Shown in pieces: positions 1 through 8,666 of a stretch of 64,000 bases of DNA. The stretch is from Sulfurovum sp. AR. GTDB lineage: Bacteria; Campylobacterota; Campylobacteria; Campylobacterales; Sulfurovaceae. The translations under genes and the position numbers were made by a program. Where the stretch lies: assembly GCF_000296775.1 (NCBI RefSeq), contig NZ_AJLE01000003.1, positions 1-64,000 of the forward strand. Direction: 5' to 3'. The notes under the pieces are model-generated. The model had not been told where the DNA came from. It searched no databases and saw nothing but the letters and a program-made list of their open reading frames with translations. Within the stretch, counting starts at the first letter, position 1; each line of letters begins with the position of its first letter.

Positions 1-1512
1 TCATTTGCCATCGAAGACATGGGGATGAAATCGATCATGTATAACTGTAACCCAGAGACCGTTTCAACTGACTATGATACGTCTGATGTTCTCTACTTTG
101 AACCGATTGATTTTGAACATGTCAGAAGTGTTATCGAACTTGAAAAACCGGATGGTGTGATCGTACACTTTGGTGGACAGACACCGCTGAAACTGGCTAA
201 GAACCTTACAGCAATCGGTGCAAATATTTCAGGAACGACTGCGAAAGTGATCGACCTTGCCGAAGATAGAGAACAGTTCTCTACTTTTATCAATGACCTT
301 GGACTCAAACAGCCTGACAACGGTACTGCATTTGCCAAAGATGAAGCGATGGCTATCGCAAACCGTATTGGTTATCCTGTGCTTGTACGTCCTAGTTTCG
401 TACTTGGCGGACGTGGTATGCGTACGGTCTATTCTGATACAGAACTCAGACAATATATGGATGAAGCTGTAAGTGTCTCTAACGATGCTCCAGTCCTTAT
501 CGATAAATTCCTAGACAGTGCTATTGAACTGGATGTAGATGCGATCTGCGACGGAGAAGAGGTGTATATCGGATCGATCATGCAACACATTGAAGAGGCA
601 GGTATTCACTCGGGTGACTCGGCATGTTCACTTCCTCCGGTATCTATCTCTGATGCGCTTCAAGAAGAAGTAAAAGAGCAAACTGCAAAGATCGCACTTG
701 GTCTTGGTGTCGTGGGTCTTATGAATATACAGTATGCCATCCATAAAGGTGAGATCTACTTGATCGAAGTCAATCCAAGAGCATCAAGAACCGTGCCGTT
801 TGTATCAAAGGCTACAGGTGTACCATTGGCAAAAGTAGCAACAAGAGTCATGCTCCAGGGTGACCTAAGAGAAGCACTTAAGTTCTACGATACATTCAAT
901 GTCGTCAACTTCGATAAAAAGATCATGGAACCAAACCTTAAAGGCCACGTGGCTGTAAAAGAAGCGGTATTCCCATTCAATAAACTGCCAGGATCAGACC
1001 TTATCCTCGGACCAGAGATGAAATCAACGGGTGAAGTGATCGGGATCAGTGACAATTTCGGTATGTCTTTTGCAAAGAGTCAGTTTGCTAGTAAGAACAA
1101 TATCCCTCTGGAAGGTAAACTTTTCATCTCACTTACGGAAATAGATAAACCTCAAGCAGGTGAGATCGGTAAAATGTTCATTGACCTTGGATTTGATATC
1201 GTTGCAACATCGGGGACACATGCAGCATTGGAAGCAGCAGGAGTTCCTTCCACGAAAGTTCTCAAGATCTCCGAAGGCCGTCCGAACATTGATGATATGA
1301 TCAAAAATGAAGAGATAGCATTGGCGATCAATACTTCAGACAACAAAGCAAGTAAAGATGATGCCAAAACCATTAGACAATCGGTTCTTGCTAACCATGT
1401 AGCCTATTTCACTACATTAGCCGCAGCAAAAGCAACAGCAGCAGCTATCAAAGAACTGAAGTCGACAAGTGGTGAACTTGAGCCAAAAGCATTGCAAGAT
1501 TATCTCAGTTAA
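1..1512 (+). CDS. carB: carbamoyl-phosphate synthase large subunit, C-terminal half (5' cut by window)
   Basis: The large subunit of carbamoyl-phosphate synthase makes carbamoyl phosphate from ammonia, bicarbonate and 2 ATP for pyrimidine and arginine synthesis. The frame is open from base 1, so the start lies outside the window; 503 residues are visible of about 1,070-1,090 usual. Seen: the segment NPETVSTDYDTSD, the second ATP-grasp domain (for example LVRPSFVLGGRGM and LIEVNPRASRTVPF), and the C-terminal MGS-like allosteric domain ending near the usual length. The next gene begins one base after the stop, so the two are probably co-transcribed. Identification is secure. Confidence 0.97.
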   Translation, partial: SFAIEDMGMKSIMYNCNPETVSTDYDTSDVLYFEPIDFEHVRSVIELEKPDGVIVHFGGQTPLKLAKNLTAIGANISGTTAKVIDLAEDREQFSTFINDLGLKQPDNGTAFAKDEAMAIANRIGYPVLVRPSFVLGGRGMRTVYSDTELRQYMDEAVSVSNDAPVLIDKFLDSAIELDVDAICDGEEVYIGSIMQHIEEAGIHSGDSACSLPPVSISDALQEEVKEQTAKIALGLGVVGLMNIQYAIHKGEIYLIEVNPRASRTVPFVSKATGVPLAKVATRVMLQGDLREALKFYDTFNVVNFDKKIMEPNLKGHVAVKEAVFPFNKLPGSDLILGPEMKSTGEVIGISDNFGMSFAKSQFASKNNIPLEGKLFISLTEIDKPQAGEIGKMFIDLGFDIVATSGTHAALEAAGVPSTKVLKISEGRPNIDDMIKNEEIALAINTSDNKASKDDAKTIRQSVLANHVAYFTTLAAAKATAAAIKELKSTSGELEPKALQDYLS

Positions 1513-1513
1513 A

Positions 1514-1945
1514 ATGAATAATAAAGTTTTTTTGACACAAACCGATACGACCATCGGTTTTGTCTCGCAAAATGCTGACAAACTCACTCAGATCAAACAA
1601 CGCCCTCCTCACAAATATTATATTAAAGCTGTCAACTCACTAGATACGCTCAAAACATTTACCCGTGTACCTCAAAAGCATAAAAAAAGAGTCAGAAGAG
1701 CAAAAAAAACAACCTTTATCATGCCGGATGGAGATTCCTACCGTGTGATAAAAGACAAACATCATCTCTTGCTCTTAGACCGTCTCAAATGGGCCTATAC
1801 GACTTCAGCAAATCTAAGTAATGAAGCCTATGATGAATCATTCGCCAGAAAGATGGCAGATGTCATCATAGAACCGATACAAGAGAACAGACAGGCCTCA
1901 AGTATTTACAGGCTTGGGAAAAAAACACTAAGAAAGATACGTTAA
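1514..1945 (+). CDS. short Sua5/YciO/YrdC-family protein
   Basis: This 143-residue protein belongs to the Sua5/YciO/YrdC fold, whose members bind RNA or make threonylcarbamoyl-AMP for the t6A tRNA modification. The N-terminal QTDTTIGFVSQ and the late TTSANLSNE segments match the family's conserved TDT.YG and STSAN motifs. It is clearly shorter than the usual 180-200 residues, so full TsaC activity is uncertain. I chose the ATG one base after the carB stop because it aligns with the family start; an in-frame ATG inside carB at 1469 is less likely. It overlaps the next ATG by one base. Confidence 0.8.
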   Translation: MNNKVFLTQTDTTIGFVSQNADKLTQIKQRPPHKYYIKAVNSLDTLKTFTRVPQKHKKRVRRAKKTTFIMPDGDSYRVIKDKHHLLLLDRLKWAYTTSANLSNEAYDESFARKMADVIIEPIQENRQASSIYRLGKKTLRKIR

Positions 1946-2310
1946 TGTCAGTAATATATAAAAATGAAAATATCAGGATTGAAGTAGAACAGAATGAGAT
2001 CCCCTGGCTTAAGATATTTACTCAACACGCTTACAAAGAGATGAGTGAAGTGCCTAGTGAGATAAAATTAGAAATATATAACCTTTTAGACATCATAGAA
2101 AAAGAGATGCTCTCGTATTACAAACCTAAAAAAATAAATATTGCCAGTTTTGGTAATTATATGCCTCATGTACATTGGCATATCATGGCACGTTTTGAAG
2201 AGGACAGTTTTTTCCCTGAACCTATGTGGGGTACAAAACAGCGTGAAAGTAGTTTGAAGTTACCAGATTTTGAAAGATTTTGTGAAAACGTGGTTAAAGC
2301 TATAGTATAA
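1945..2310 (+). CDS. HIT family protein
   Basis: This 121-residue protein has the histidine triad H75-V-H77-W-H79 in the segment MPHVHWHIMAR, which defines HIT nucleotide hydrolases or transferases. The family usually hydrolyses AMP-linked substrates such as Ap4A or adenosine phosphoramidates; the true substrate here cannot be read from sequence. Its start codon overlaps the last base of the preceding stop, so it is translationally coupled to the Sua5-like gene and sits at the end of the carB operon. A strong hairpin follows. Confidence 0.8.
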   Translation: MSVIYKNENIRIEVEQNEIPWLKIFTQHAYKEMSEVPSEIKLEIYNLLDIIEKEMLSYYKPKKINIASFGNYMPHVHWHIMARFEEDSFFPEPMWGTKQRESSLKLPDFERFCENVVKAIV

Positions 2311-2320
2311 CTTCTAGTAT

Positions 2321-2347
2321 ACTCGCCCTAAACGCGTTTGGACGAGT
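2321..2347. terminator. hairpin between convergent genes, likely bidirectional terminator
   Basis: ACTCG(C/T)CC..AAACG pairs with CGTTTGGACGAGT around the central palindrome AAACGCGTTT, with one mismatch. A T-rich stretch follows on the + strand. It lies between the HIT gene (+) and a small gene on the - strand. Confidence 0.65.
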
Positions 2348-2360
2348 GATTATCAAATTT

Positions 2361-2501
2361 TTATTTCCCCTCATTCTCCGGACTATGATCATCAAATTTA
2401 ACTTCTTCATCTGCAGCTTTCTTTGAAAACATATCTACATCCAGAAAAATTCCAACGACTACACCGATAATAACCCCTACCACTATACTAAATATGTCCA
2501 T
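2361..2501 (-). CDS. 46-residue single-span membrane protein
   Basis: This short frame encodes a hydrophobic N-terminal segment of about 17 residues rich in V, I and G with G-x3-G spacing, followed by a charged, acidic C-terminal tail ending in NEGK. A GAGG Shine-Dalgarno lies 7 bases before the ATG at 2501; another in-frame ATG two codons upstream sits too close to it. The gene fills most of an otherwise empty gap, is convergent with the HIT gene and is followed by the shared hairpin. Function unknown; a small regulatory or chaperone-like membrane protein is possible. Existence is inferred from the ribosome site and the coherent membrane-plus-tail design. Confidence 0.6.
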   Translation of the reverse strand: MDIFSIVVGVIIGVVVGIFLDVDMFSKKAADEEVKFDDHSPENEGK

Positions 2502-2687
2502 GACCATTCCTCTCTCTTTTTTATTATATTAAACCTTATGGTTATAAAATAGTATAACATAAAATTCTTTTTAACTATTTTTAAATAAATATAACAGAAG
2601 AAATATGATTATTCTATGATCACTACTAAGATTAGTAGGGGTATACTATGGGAATGCACTTATGAGAAAAGGATGAGATAAACAGAT

Positions 2688-4316
2688 ATGATACGAATGG
2701 CCAAAAAAATGGAAAAAGCGGCAATCAAGAGTAGTGGTTTTGATTTTATAAGACTTGGTTTTGCGCTCTTTTTTCTCGTAGCGGTTTTGACCTATAGTTT
2801 TTTAAGCTCAGGGCATATACCAAATAATATGTTTTTAGCTATCGCCGCACTATTTGGTGCCTATATGGCTATGAACATCGGTGCGAATGACGTTGCAAAC
2901 AATGTAGGCCCTTCTGTTGGTTCAAAAGCACTTACCATGGGTGGTGCCATTGTCATTGCAGCTATATTTGAGGGCGCTGGTGCATTTATTGCCGGTGGAG
3001 ATGTTGTAAAGACCATTAAAAAAGGTATTATTGACATCAATGCATTCGGTACCAATGTTGATCCTTTTATTTGGGCGATGATTGCAGCGCTCCTGGCTGC
3101 AGCACTATGGCTGAACTTCGCAACGATGATGAAAGCGCCTGTATCAACCACCCACTCTATCGTAGGGGGTGTGATGGGAGCAGGTATTGCTGCTGCAGGA
3201 TTTACGATAGTGTCATGGGGCACTATGGGTCAAATAGCTGCTTCTTGGATCATATCACCGGTGATTGGAGGAGTCATTGCAGCAATATTTTTATATGCCA
3301 TCAAAAAAACGATCATATTTCAGAATGACAAAGTTGCCGCAGCCAGAAAATGGGTACCTATTTTTGTAGCTATTATGTCTTGGGCATTTATGACTTATTT
3401 AACACTTAAAGGCCTCAAAAAGATCTGGCCTTCGATCGTAGATATGTTCGTCTTTCTCCCGGATGAAAAAACACCTTCTTTCCTTACCGCATCTATATTT
3501 GGACTTATAGTGGCTGTAATCGTGTATATAATCATGAATAAAACGGTTGCAAAGAGAGCAACCAATCTTCATAACACCAGAGATTCGATCAATTTACTCT
3601 TCACTGTGCCATTGATCTTTGCAGCAGCACTATTAAGTTTTGCTCATGGTGCAAACGATGTAGCCAATGCTATTGGTCCATTGGCAGCGATCAATGATGC
3701 TGTGATCACAGGCGGAATTTCTGCTAAAGCTGGTATACCTTTATGGGTGATGGCTGTAGGCGCACTTGGTATTGCTCTTGGACTTGCACTGTATGGACCA
3801 AAACTGATCAGAACAGTCGGTAGCGAGATCACCGAACTAGATCAGATGAGAGCATTCTCCGTAGCCATGGCTGCAGCTATTACAGTGATCATCGCTTCTC
3901 AGTTAGGTCTTCCTGTCTCTTCAACCCATATTGCAGTTGGTGGTATATTTGGTGTAGGTTTTTTACGGGAATATCTTGAATCTACTGGACAAGTAGAACG
4001 AATTGAAAAACAGCAGATCAATATAGAAGATGAAAAAAGAGTTTTGAGAGCATATAGCAGTGAACTTATAACATTAGAGGAGAAAACAGATAAATCAAAA
4101 GCAGATTATGAAAGAATCGTTGATCTTTATCAAAAAATTGACCAGGAAGAAGAGCGGATCAAAGCGGCAAAAAAACGTATAAAGAGTGTAGAGAAAGTCA
4201 AATATGTCAAAAGAGATGCCGTTAAGAAAATTATTGCTGCCTGGGTGATAACTGTACCAGCTTCAGCTGTACTTTCAGCAGCAATCTTTTTCATGATTAG
4301 AGGCATTGTCCTTTAA
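2688..4316 (+). CDS. PiT family inorganic phosphate transporter
   Basis: The product is a 542-residue inner-membrane phosphate permease of the PiT family, driven by H+ or Na+. The two family signatures are present as inverted halves: GANDVANNVGPSVGSKA near residue 65 and AHGANDVANAIGP near residue 320. About ten membrane segments are visible. A charged, coiled-coil-like stretch (about residues 440-515, rich in E, K and R) is inserted before the last membrane helix, which is longer than in minimal PitA. It stands alone after about 190 bases of AT-rich sequence that should hold its promoter. An alternative ATG lies three codons downstream (MAKKMEK). Confidence 0.92.
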   Translation: MIRMAKKMEKAAIKSSGFDFIRLGFALFFLVAVLTYSFLSSGHIPNNMFLAIAALFGAYMAMNIGANDVANNVGPSVGSKALTMGGAIVIAAIFEGAGAFIAGGDVVKTIKKGIIDINAFGTNVDPFIWAMIAALLAAALWLNFATMMKAPVSTTHSIVGGVMGAGIAAAGFTIVSWGTMGQIAASWIISPVIGGVIAAIFLYAIKKTIIFQNDKVAAARKWVPIFVAIMSWAFMTYLTLKGLKKIWPSIVDMFVFLPDEKTPSFLTASIFGLIVAVIVYIIMNKTVAKRATNLHNTRDSINLLFTVPLIFAAALLSFAHGANDVANAIGPLAAINDAVITGGISAKAGIPLWVMAVGALGIALGLALYGPKLIRTVGSEITELDQMRAFSVAMAAAITVIIASQLGLPVSSTHIAVGGIFGVGFLREYLESTGQVERIEKQQINIEDEKRVLRAYSSELITLEEKTDKSKADYERIVDLYQKIDQEEERIKAAKKRIKSVEKVKYVKRDAVKKIIAAWVITVPASAVLSAAIFFMIRGIVL

Positions 4317-4368
4317 TCTTCACTTTCCCATTAAAACAAACTCGAACTCCCTCATAGCACGGACAAGA

Positions 4369-5568
4369 TCAATTCTCCTCATATTTAAAAAGCCATTTCA
4401 GTAAAAATGGTGGAGCAATGGTCGTGACAATGATGACAAAGATCAAAACAGCATAGATCTGATCATCCAGTATATCATTTACACGCCCTACTTCTGCAAA
4501 TATCAGCCCTACTTCTCCTCGTGGGATCATAGAGATACCGATCAATGCTTTCTTCAATGCACTGGTATCTCTGAGTAAAAAAGCACCTATATATTTTCCA
4601 ATAATCGCGATCACCAGGAAAACAAATGCTAAACTCCAAAATCTTACAGAAGTAAAGTCAATCACTTTTAAGTTCATTGATAACCCTACCATCACAAAAA
4701 AGATGGGTGTAAACATCTGTGCGATAGGCGTTATAGCCATTTTTACTTTCTCTAAAAATACTTCATCATGTTGTAACCCCATTCCAAAAGGAAGTATGAA
4801 ACGTCTTGAAAGTGCTATACCTGCAGCAAATGAACCTAAAATTTCAGGAGCTCCAAAAAGATGTGACATATAAGCAAAAAGCGCTATAAGTGCTATGATC
4901 AACGTCGGTATGAACCCAGGCACTCTTTTATGTTCATCAAATTTCCTCATAAAATGAGAGATAAAATGTGCAAAAGCAGGAGCCAGCAAGAAAAACAGTA
5001 GGATAAATACCGTTGTATTCAAGGTATTTGTCAGGCTTAATGTTTGTGTGATTGCATAATCATAGATAAAAACAAGCACTATCACACCTAATATATCATC
5101 CAATACTGCAGCACCAATGACGATCTGGGCAACTTCAGAATGTTCTTTTTGAAGATCTTTCAGTACCCTCATGGTTATCCCTATACTTGTCGCTGTCAGT
5201 GTACCTCCGATAAAGAGTGAGACAACCAGTGTCAAATCAAATAGATAGTAGGCCACGAATGCAGAAACAGTAAAGGGAAACACTGCACCAAACAGTGCAA
5301 CAATGATCGCTTTGCCCCCTGCTTGCTTAAGACGTGCAATATCAGTATCTAATCCGATTTCAAAAAGCAGAAGAAGAATACCGATCTCGGCCAATATTTT
5401 GAGTACATCATTCACCTCTACAAGACCAAAGCCTGAGACACCAAGAAGTATACCTGCACTAAGCTCACCCAGTACAGAAGGTATGCCCAATCGGGCAAAG
5501 AGTTCACCCAGGATCCTTGCCGTGACCAATATTAAAAAAAGTATGAGAAAAAAATTATGTACATCCAT
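4369..5568 (-). CDS. CPA2 family cation:proton antiporter
   Basis: This 399-residue protein is a Na+(or K+)/H+ exchanger of the KefB/NapA-like CPA2 family. It consists almost entirely of about 11-12 membrane helices and lacks a C-terminal TrkA-N (RCK) domain, so it is not a full Kef system. Typical segments are FEIGLDTDI near residue 75, the LDDILG acidic pair near residue 155, and GLSMNLKV late in the protein. It is convergent with the phosphate transporter and the start is the ATG close to the end of the frame. The transported ion cannot be assigned from sequence. Confidence 0.88.
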   Translation of the reverse strand: MDVHNFFLILFLILVTARILGELFARLGIPSVLGELSAGILLGVSGFGLVEVNDVLKILAEIGILLLLFEIGLDTDIARLKQAGGKAIIVALFGAVFPFTVSAFVAYYLFDLTLVVSLFIGGTLTATSIGITMRVLKDLQKEHSEVAQIVIGAAVLDDILGVIVLVFIYDYAITQTLSLTNTLNTTVFILLFFLLAPAFAHFISHFMRKFDEHKRVPGFIPTLIIALIALFAYMSHLFGAPEILGSFAAGIALSRRFILPFGMGLQHDEVFLEKVKMAITPIAQMFTPIFFVMVGLSMNLKVIDFTSVRFWSLAFVFLVIAIIGKYIGAFLLRDTSALKKALIGISMIPRGEVGLIFAEVGRVNDILDDQIYAVLIFVIIVTTIAPPFLLKWLFKYEEN

Positions 5569-5687
5569 ACTTTATTGTACAGAAAATAATATAAAATCGA
5601 TACCATTAAGAGTGTATCGTGTGAATAAAGAGAAAATCTCAATAAGGTATAATAGTGTTTTAATTAAAGGGTTTAAAAAGGTCTCTT

Positions 5688-6347
5688 ATGAAGTGTAACT
5701 GCTATCTATATAACATACTAGCAAGCTTGATAGTTTTTTCTGTTACTCTCTTGACCGGTTGCACTAAACCTATCAGCGAATTTTATCCACCGGATCCGGG
5801 ACGGACTGATAATAAAACAGTTTATGTTGTCAATCATGGAATACACACAGGTATTGTTGTACCAAAACAAGATGCGGTCCCTTATATGCATTCTTTTAAT
5901 GATTTTAAATATGCTCGATATTTAGAGATAGGTTGGGGAGATGAGACCTATTATCAAACGGATCCAAATACGCTTTGGATGGGTGTAAGAGCACTCTTTT
6001 GGCCTACAGATTCAGTGATTCATGTCGCTGCATTCCAGACAGATCCCGTAACCTATTTTCACAACAAAGAGGTAGTACCATTAAAACTCTCCCAAGCAGG
6101 TTTTACCAGAATGGTAAAAGTCATTTATGATAGTTTTGCATTGAACCAGCAGGGACAGCCTATCAAATTGGGAAAAGGGCTCTACGGCACAAGTAAATTC
6201 TATCGCGCAAAAGGATCGTTCCATCTATTCAATAATTGTAATGTATGGAGTGCAAAAGCAATCCGTTCCTCCGGCTTCCCACTAAACATATTTTCTGTAT
6301 TTACATCTGATAACATCATGTATCAATTAAAAGAGCATAAAAATTAG
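5688..6347 (+). CDS. DUF2459 family lipoprotein
   Basis: This 219-residue exported protein has a hydrophobic signal ending in the lipobox LLTGC, so it should be lipid-anchored. The rest matches the DUF2459 family: VYVVNHGIHTG near residue 46, EIGWGDETYYQ near residue 84 and FHLFNNCNVWSAKAI near residue 180. The conserved His, Asp and late Asn-Cys suggest a papain-like (NlpC/P60-type) fold, but no substrate is known. The gene stands alone, divergent from the antiporter and convergent with the FtsH-like gene. Confidence 0.8.
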   Translation: MKCNCYLYNILASLIVFSVTLLTGCTKPISEFYPPDPGRTDNKTVYVVNHGIHTGIVVPKQDAVPYMHSFNDFKYARYLEIGWGDETYYQTDPNTLWMGVRALFWPTDSVIHVAAFQTDPVTYFHNKEVVPLKLSQAGFTRMVKVIYDSFALNQQGQPIKLGKGLYGTSKFYRAKGSFHLFNNCNVWSAKAIRSSGFPLNIFSVFTSDNIMYQLKEHKN

Positions 6348-6369
6348 TCGTACTTATATGTCTACTCTT

Positions 6370-7716
6370 TTATAAACTGTCCGGAATCTCACAGGTAATC
6401 TTTTCATCACCGACTATCTCAGCGAGTTCTGTACTCTCTACTATCTCCTGTTCAATAAGCTTAAGTGCCAACGTTTCTATCTTATCCCAGTGTGTTTCTA
6501 CCAACTTTTCTGCATTTTGTTTTGCTACATGCATCCAGTGCAAAAATCTTTTTTCTATCTGTTGTTCCAGGAAGTAATTGTCTAAAGTATTGATTGCATT
6601 AAGGTTGATATAGCCCAGTTCCTTATCCATTCCCAATGTTGTAATGGCGGCATAAGCTTGTAAAGAGGCTTGTGAAAGGTCATTCTGTGCTCCACTGTCC
6701 ATCTGATCATCCCCCATTTTTTTCACTTTTGCTAAACGACCAGATAGCAGAACACAAATATCATGGAACAAGTCTATCTTTGAGATATTTGATAGTGGAT
6801 CTTCCTCATTGTAAGAGACAAAACCAAGCATCTTGCTTCGTGGTGAAATAGTCACTTGCTCAATTTTAATATGAGGTAAAAGAAGTACTGAAAGCACTGC
6901 ATGTGCTGCTTCATGATAGGCTGTCATTTTAAGTTCTTTTTCGAGTGTTTCAACCATCTGCTTTTCAACTTTATGCCCGTACTTGATAATATTTATCTGT
7001 TCAATGAGTATCTCTTCGGTGATATGCTCTTTATCCTGTTCTACTACACTCAGTGCTGCCATACGCCCTATTCTTTCCAATTCCAAGGCACTCATACCGG
7101 TGATATAACGCACAATTCGTTCAACATCTATTTTGGGGTCATGGGGTTTTTCCAAGATTTTTTCTATAAAAAATCTTCTGGCATCCTTGTCCAGTTCCAA
7201 AACCTCCAATAAAAAATCAAGCTTTTGTGGTGAAGTGAGTATAGGATCAATCTCATCAAGGCTCTCAGCTGTAGCAAAAGTAAAAACCCGTTCATCTGTG
7301 GACTCTAGTATCTTGGCAATATCTGAAAAAGAGACATTGGTGATCGCCCCCTGCATAATGCCTTTTATATCAATATCTTCTAGTATCACAATACAGGGAG
7401 CATTTTTGGAGGCAATATCGTATATCTCTTTGATATACTCCAGTTCAAAAAGTTTTGAACCTGATATCTCCAGATAAGGGACTCCTGCCTCTTTTGCAAA
7501 TGCTTTTGCAAGCATACTCTTCCCTACACTTACAGGACCATAGAGCAGTAGACCTTTAGGAATGGGAGTATCAAATCGTTCAAGCATTTTCGGATTTTTA
7601 ATGATCTTAATAATACCCTTGAGACGTTCTTTGATATGCTTATGCCCTACGATATCATCAAATCCAATTTTAGATTGCTTTATTTTTGGTGTATCTTTTG
7701 TTTTTTTTGCTGACAT
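6370..7716 (-). CDS. FtsH-like AAA/M41 metalloprotease, soluble, degenerate ATPase
   Basis: This 448-residue protein has the FtsH order AAA module then M41 zinc protease, but no N-terminal membrane anchors, so it is predicted soluble. The protease site is intact: H268-E-A-A-H272 and a likely third ligand D346 in SGAQNDLSQ. The ATPase is altered: Walker A is GPVSVGKS (60-67), Walker B reads ILEDID with the usual D-E order swapped, the FVGVGA pore loop is absent after ISGSKLFE, and TSPQKLDF replaces RPGRFDR, removing both arginine fingers. I infer a partner-dependent or regulatory paralogue of the real FtsH. It is transcribed alone, divergent from upp. Confidence 0.85.
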   Translation of the reverse strand: MSAKKTKDTPKIKQSKIGFDDIVGHKHIKERLKGIIKIIKNPKMLERFDTPIPKGLLLYGPVSVGKSMLAKAFAKEAGVPYLEISGSKLFELEYIKEIYDIASKNAPCIVILEDIDIKGIMQGAITNVSFSDIAKILESTDERVFTFATAESLDEIDPILTSPQKLDFLLEVLELDKDARRFFIEKILEKPHDPKIDVERIVRYITGMSALELERIGRMAALSVVEQDKEHITEEILIEQINIIKYGHKVEKQMVETLEKELKMTAYHEAAHAVLSVLLLPHIKIEQVTISPRSKMLGFVSYNEEDPLSNISKIDLFHDICVLLSGRLAKVKKMGDDQMDSGAQNDLSQASLQAYAAITTLGMDKELGYINLNAINTLDNYFLEQQIEKRFLHWMHVAKQNAEKLVETHWDKIETLALKLIEQEIVESTELAEIVGDEKITCEIPDSL

Positions 7717-7805
7717 TTTTAACCTTTGTACACTCTATATCATCTAATTCTATCATAACTCTTTCTCTAAACCATATATATTGTTTCAGTAGTATAGAGT
7801 TTGGC

Positions 7806-7811
7806 TATAAT
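7806..7811 (+). promoter_or_regulatory. -10 box of upp
   Basis: TATAAT lies 26 bases before the upp start, preceded by no clear -35. An AAAGG ribosome site follows at about 7827. Confidence 0.5.
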
Positions 7812-7837
7812 AAAGTATTTAAAGTGAAAGGTATCTT

Positions 7838-8461
7838 ATGATCTATGAACTCTCCAATCCTGTTGCAAAAACTTTATTGAATCATTTACGAGAAAAGAAA
7901 TCGGATGCATTGCGTTTTCGACATATCGTCCAAGAATTATCTAGACTTCTTGTCTACGAAGCCTTAAAGAATGAAACGCTTTATGATCAAACAGTCACTA
8001 CATGGCAAGGTGAGGAAACATTTGGATTTATTAAAGAAGAAGATATTATTTTTGTCACTATCTTACGTGCAGGTCTTCCTATGATAGAATCTGTTACTGC
8101 ACTTTTTCCAAATGCATCTTCAGGGTTTCTAGCTATGAAACGTGATGAAAACACCCATCAAAGTATACTCTATTATGACCGTATACCCGAGTGTGAAGGG
8201 AAAACTGTTATTATTGTCGATCCTATGGTAGCGACTGCTGGATCACTCTGTGATGCGATATCTGTTATTGAAGGGAAATCACCCAAAAAGATCATCTCAC
8301 TCAATATCATCGGTTCTCCGGAGGGCATGGCAGTTTTAAAACAAAAACATCCAAACGTAGAAGTATTTATTGCACACATTGATAAAAAACTAAATGAGTA
8401 TAAGTTCATCATTCCAGGATTAGGAGATGCTGGAGATCGATCATATAATACTATGAACTAA
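7838..8461 (+). CDS. upp: uracil phosphoribosyltransferase
   Basis: The enzyme converts uracil and PRPP to UMP in pyrimidine salvage. The 207-residue length is standard for the family. The PRPP-binding loop is seen as VIIVDPMVATAGS (about residues 125-137) and the uracil-binding C-terminus as IPGLGDAGDRSYNT. The N-terminal substrate-contact segment ILRAGLPM is also present. The gene has its own -10 box and ribosome site, and no partner permease is adjacent. Identification is secure. Confidence 0.95.
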   Translation: MIYELSNPVAKTLLNHLREKKSDALRFRHIVQELSRLLVYEALKNETLYDQTVTTWQGEETFGFIKEEDIIFVTILRAGLPMIESVTALFPNASSGFLAMKRDENTHQSILYYDRIPECEGKTVIIVDPMVATAGSLCDAISVIEGKSPKKIISLNIIGSPEGMAVLKQKHPNVEVFIAHIDKKLNEYKFIIPGLGDAGDRSYNTMN

Positions 8462-8666
8462 AATATTTATCTAAATCAGATTTATCAATATATTCTTATT
8501 CATAAGTAAATATGATTGATAATAAAATGTCAGATAATAGTTAATATTTACGAAAAAAACATATTTACACCTATAAAACCCCTATTTTCAGTATCTATTA
8601 AGAGAGAATCTCCCATAATTATATTTATAATAAATATAATTTATTTTCTAAACTGAAAGGTATGTT

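Noticed and set aside
5303-5698. Open frame on the + strand across the start of the antiporter gene
   Set aside because: It overlaps the antiporter on the other strand, its product is basic low-complexity, and the lipoprotein gene has a better start.
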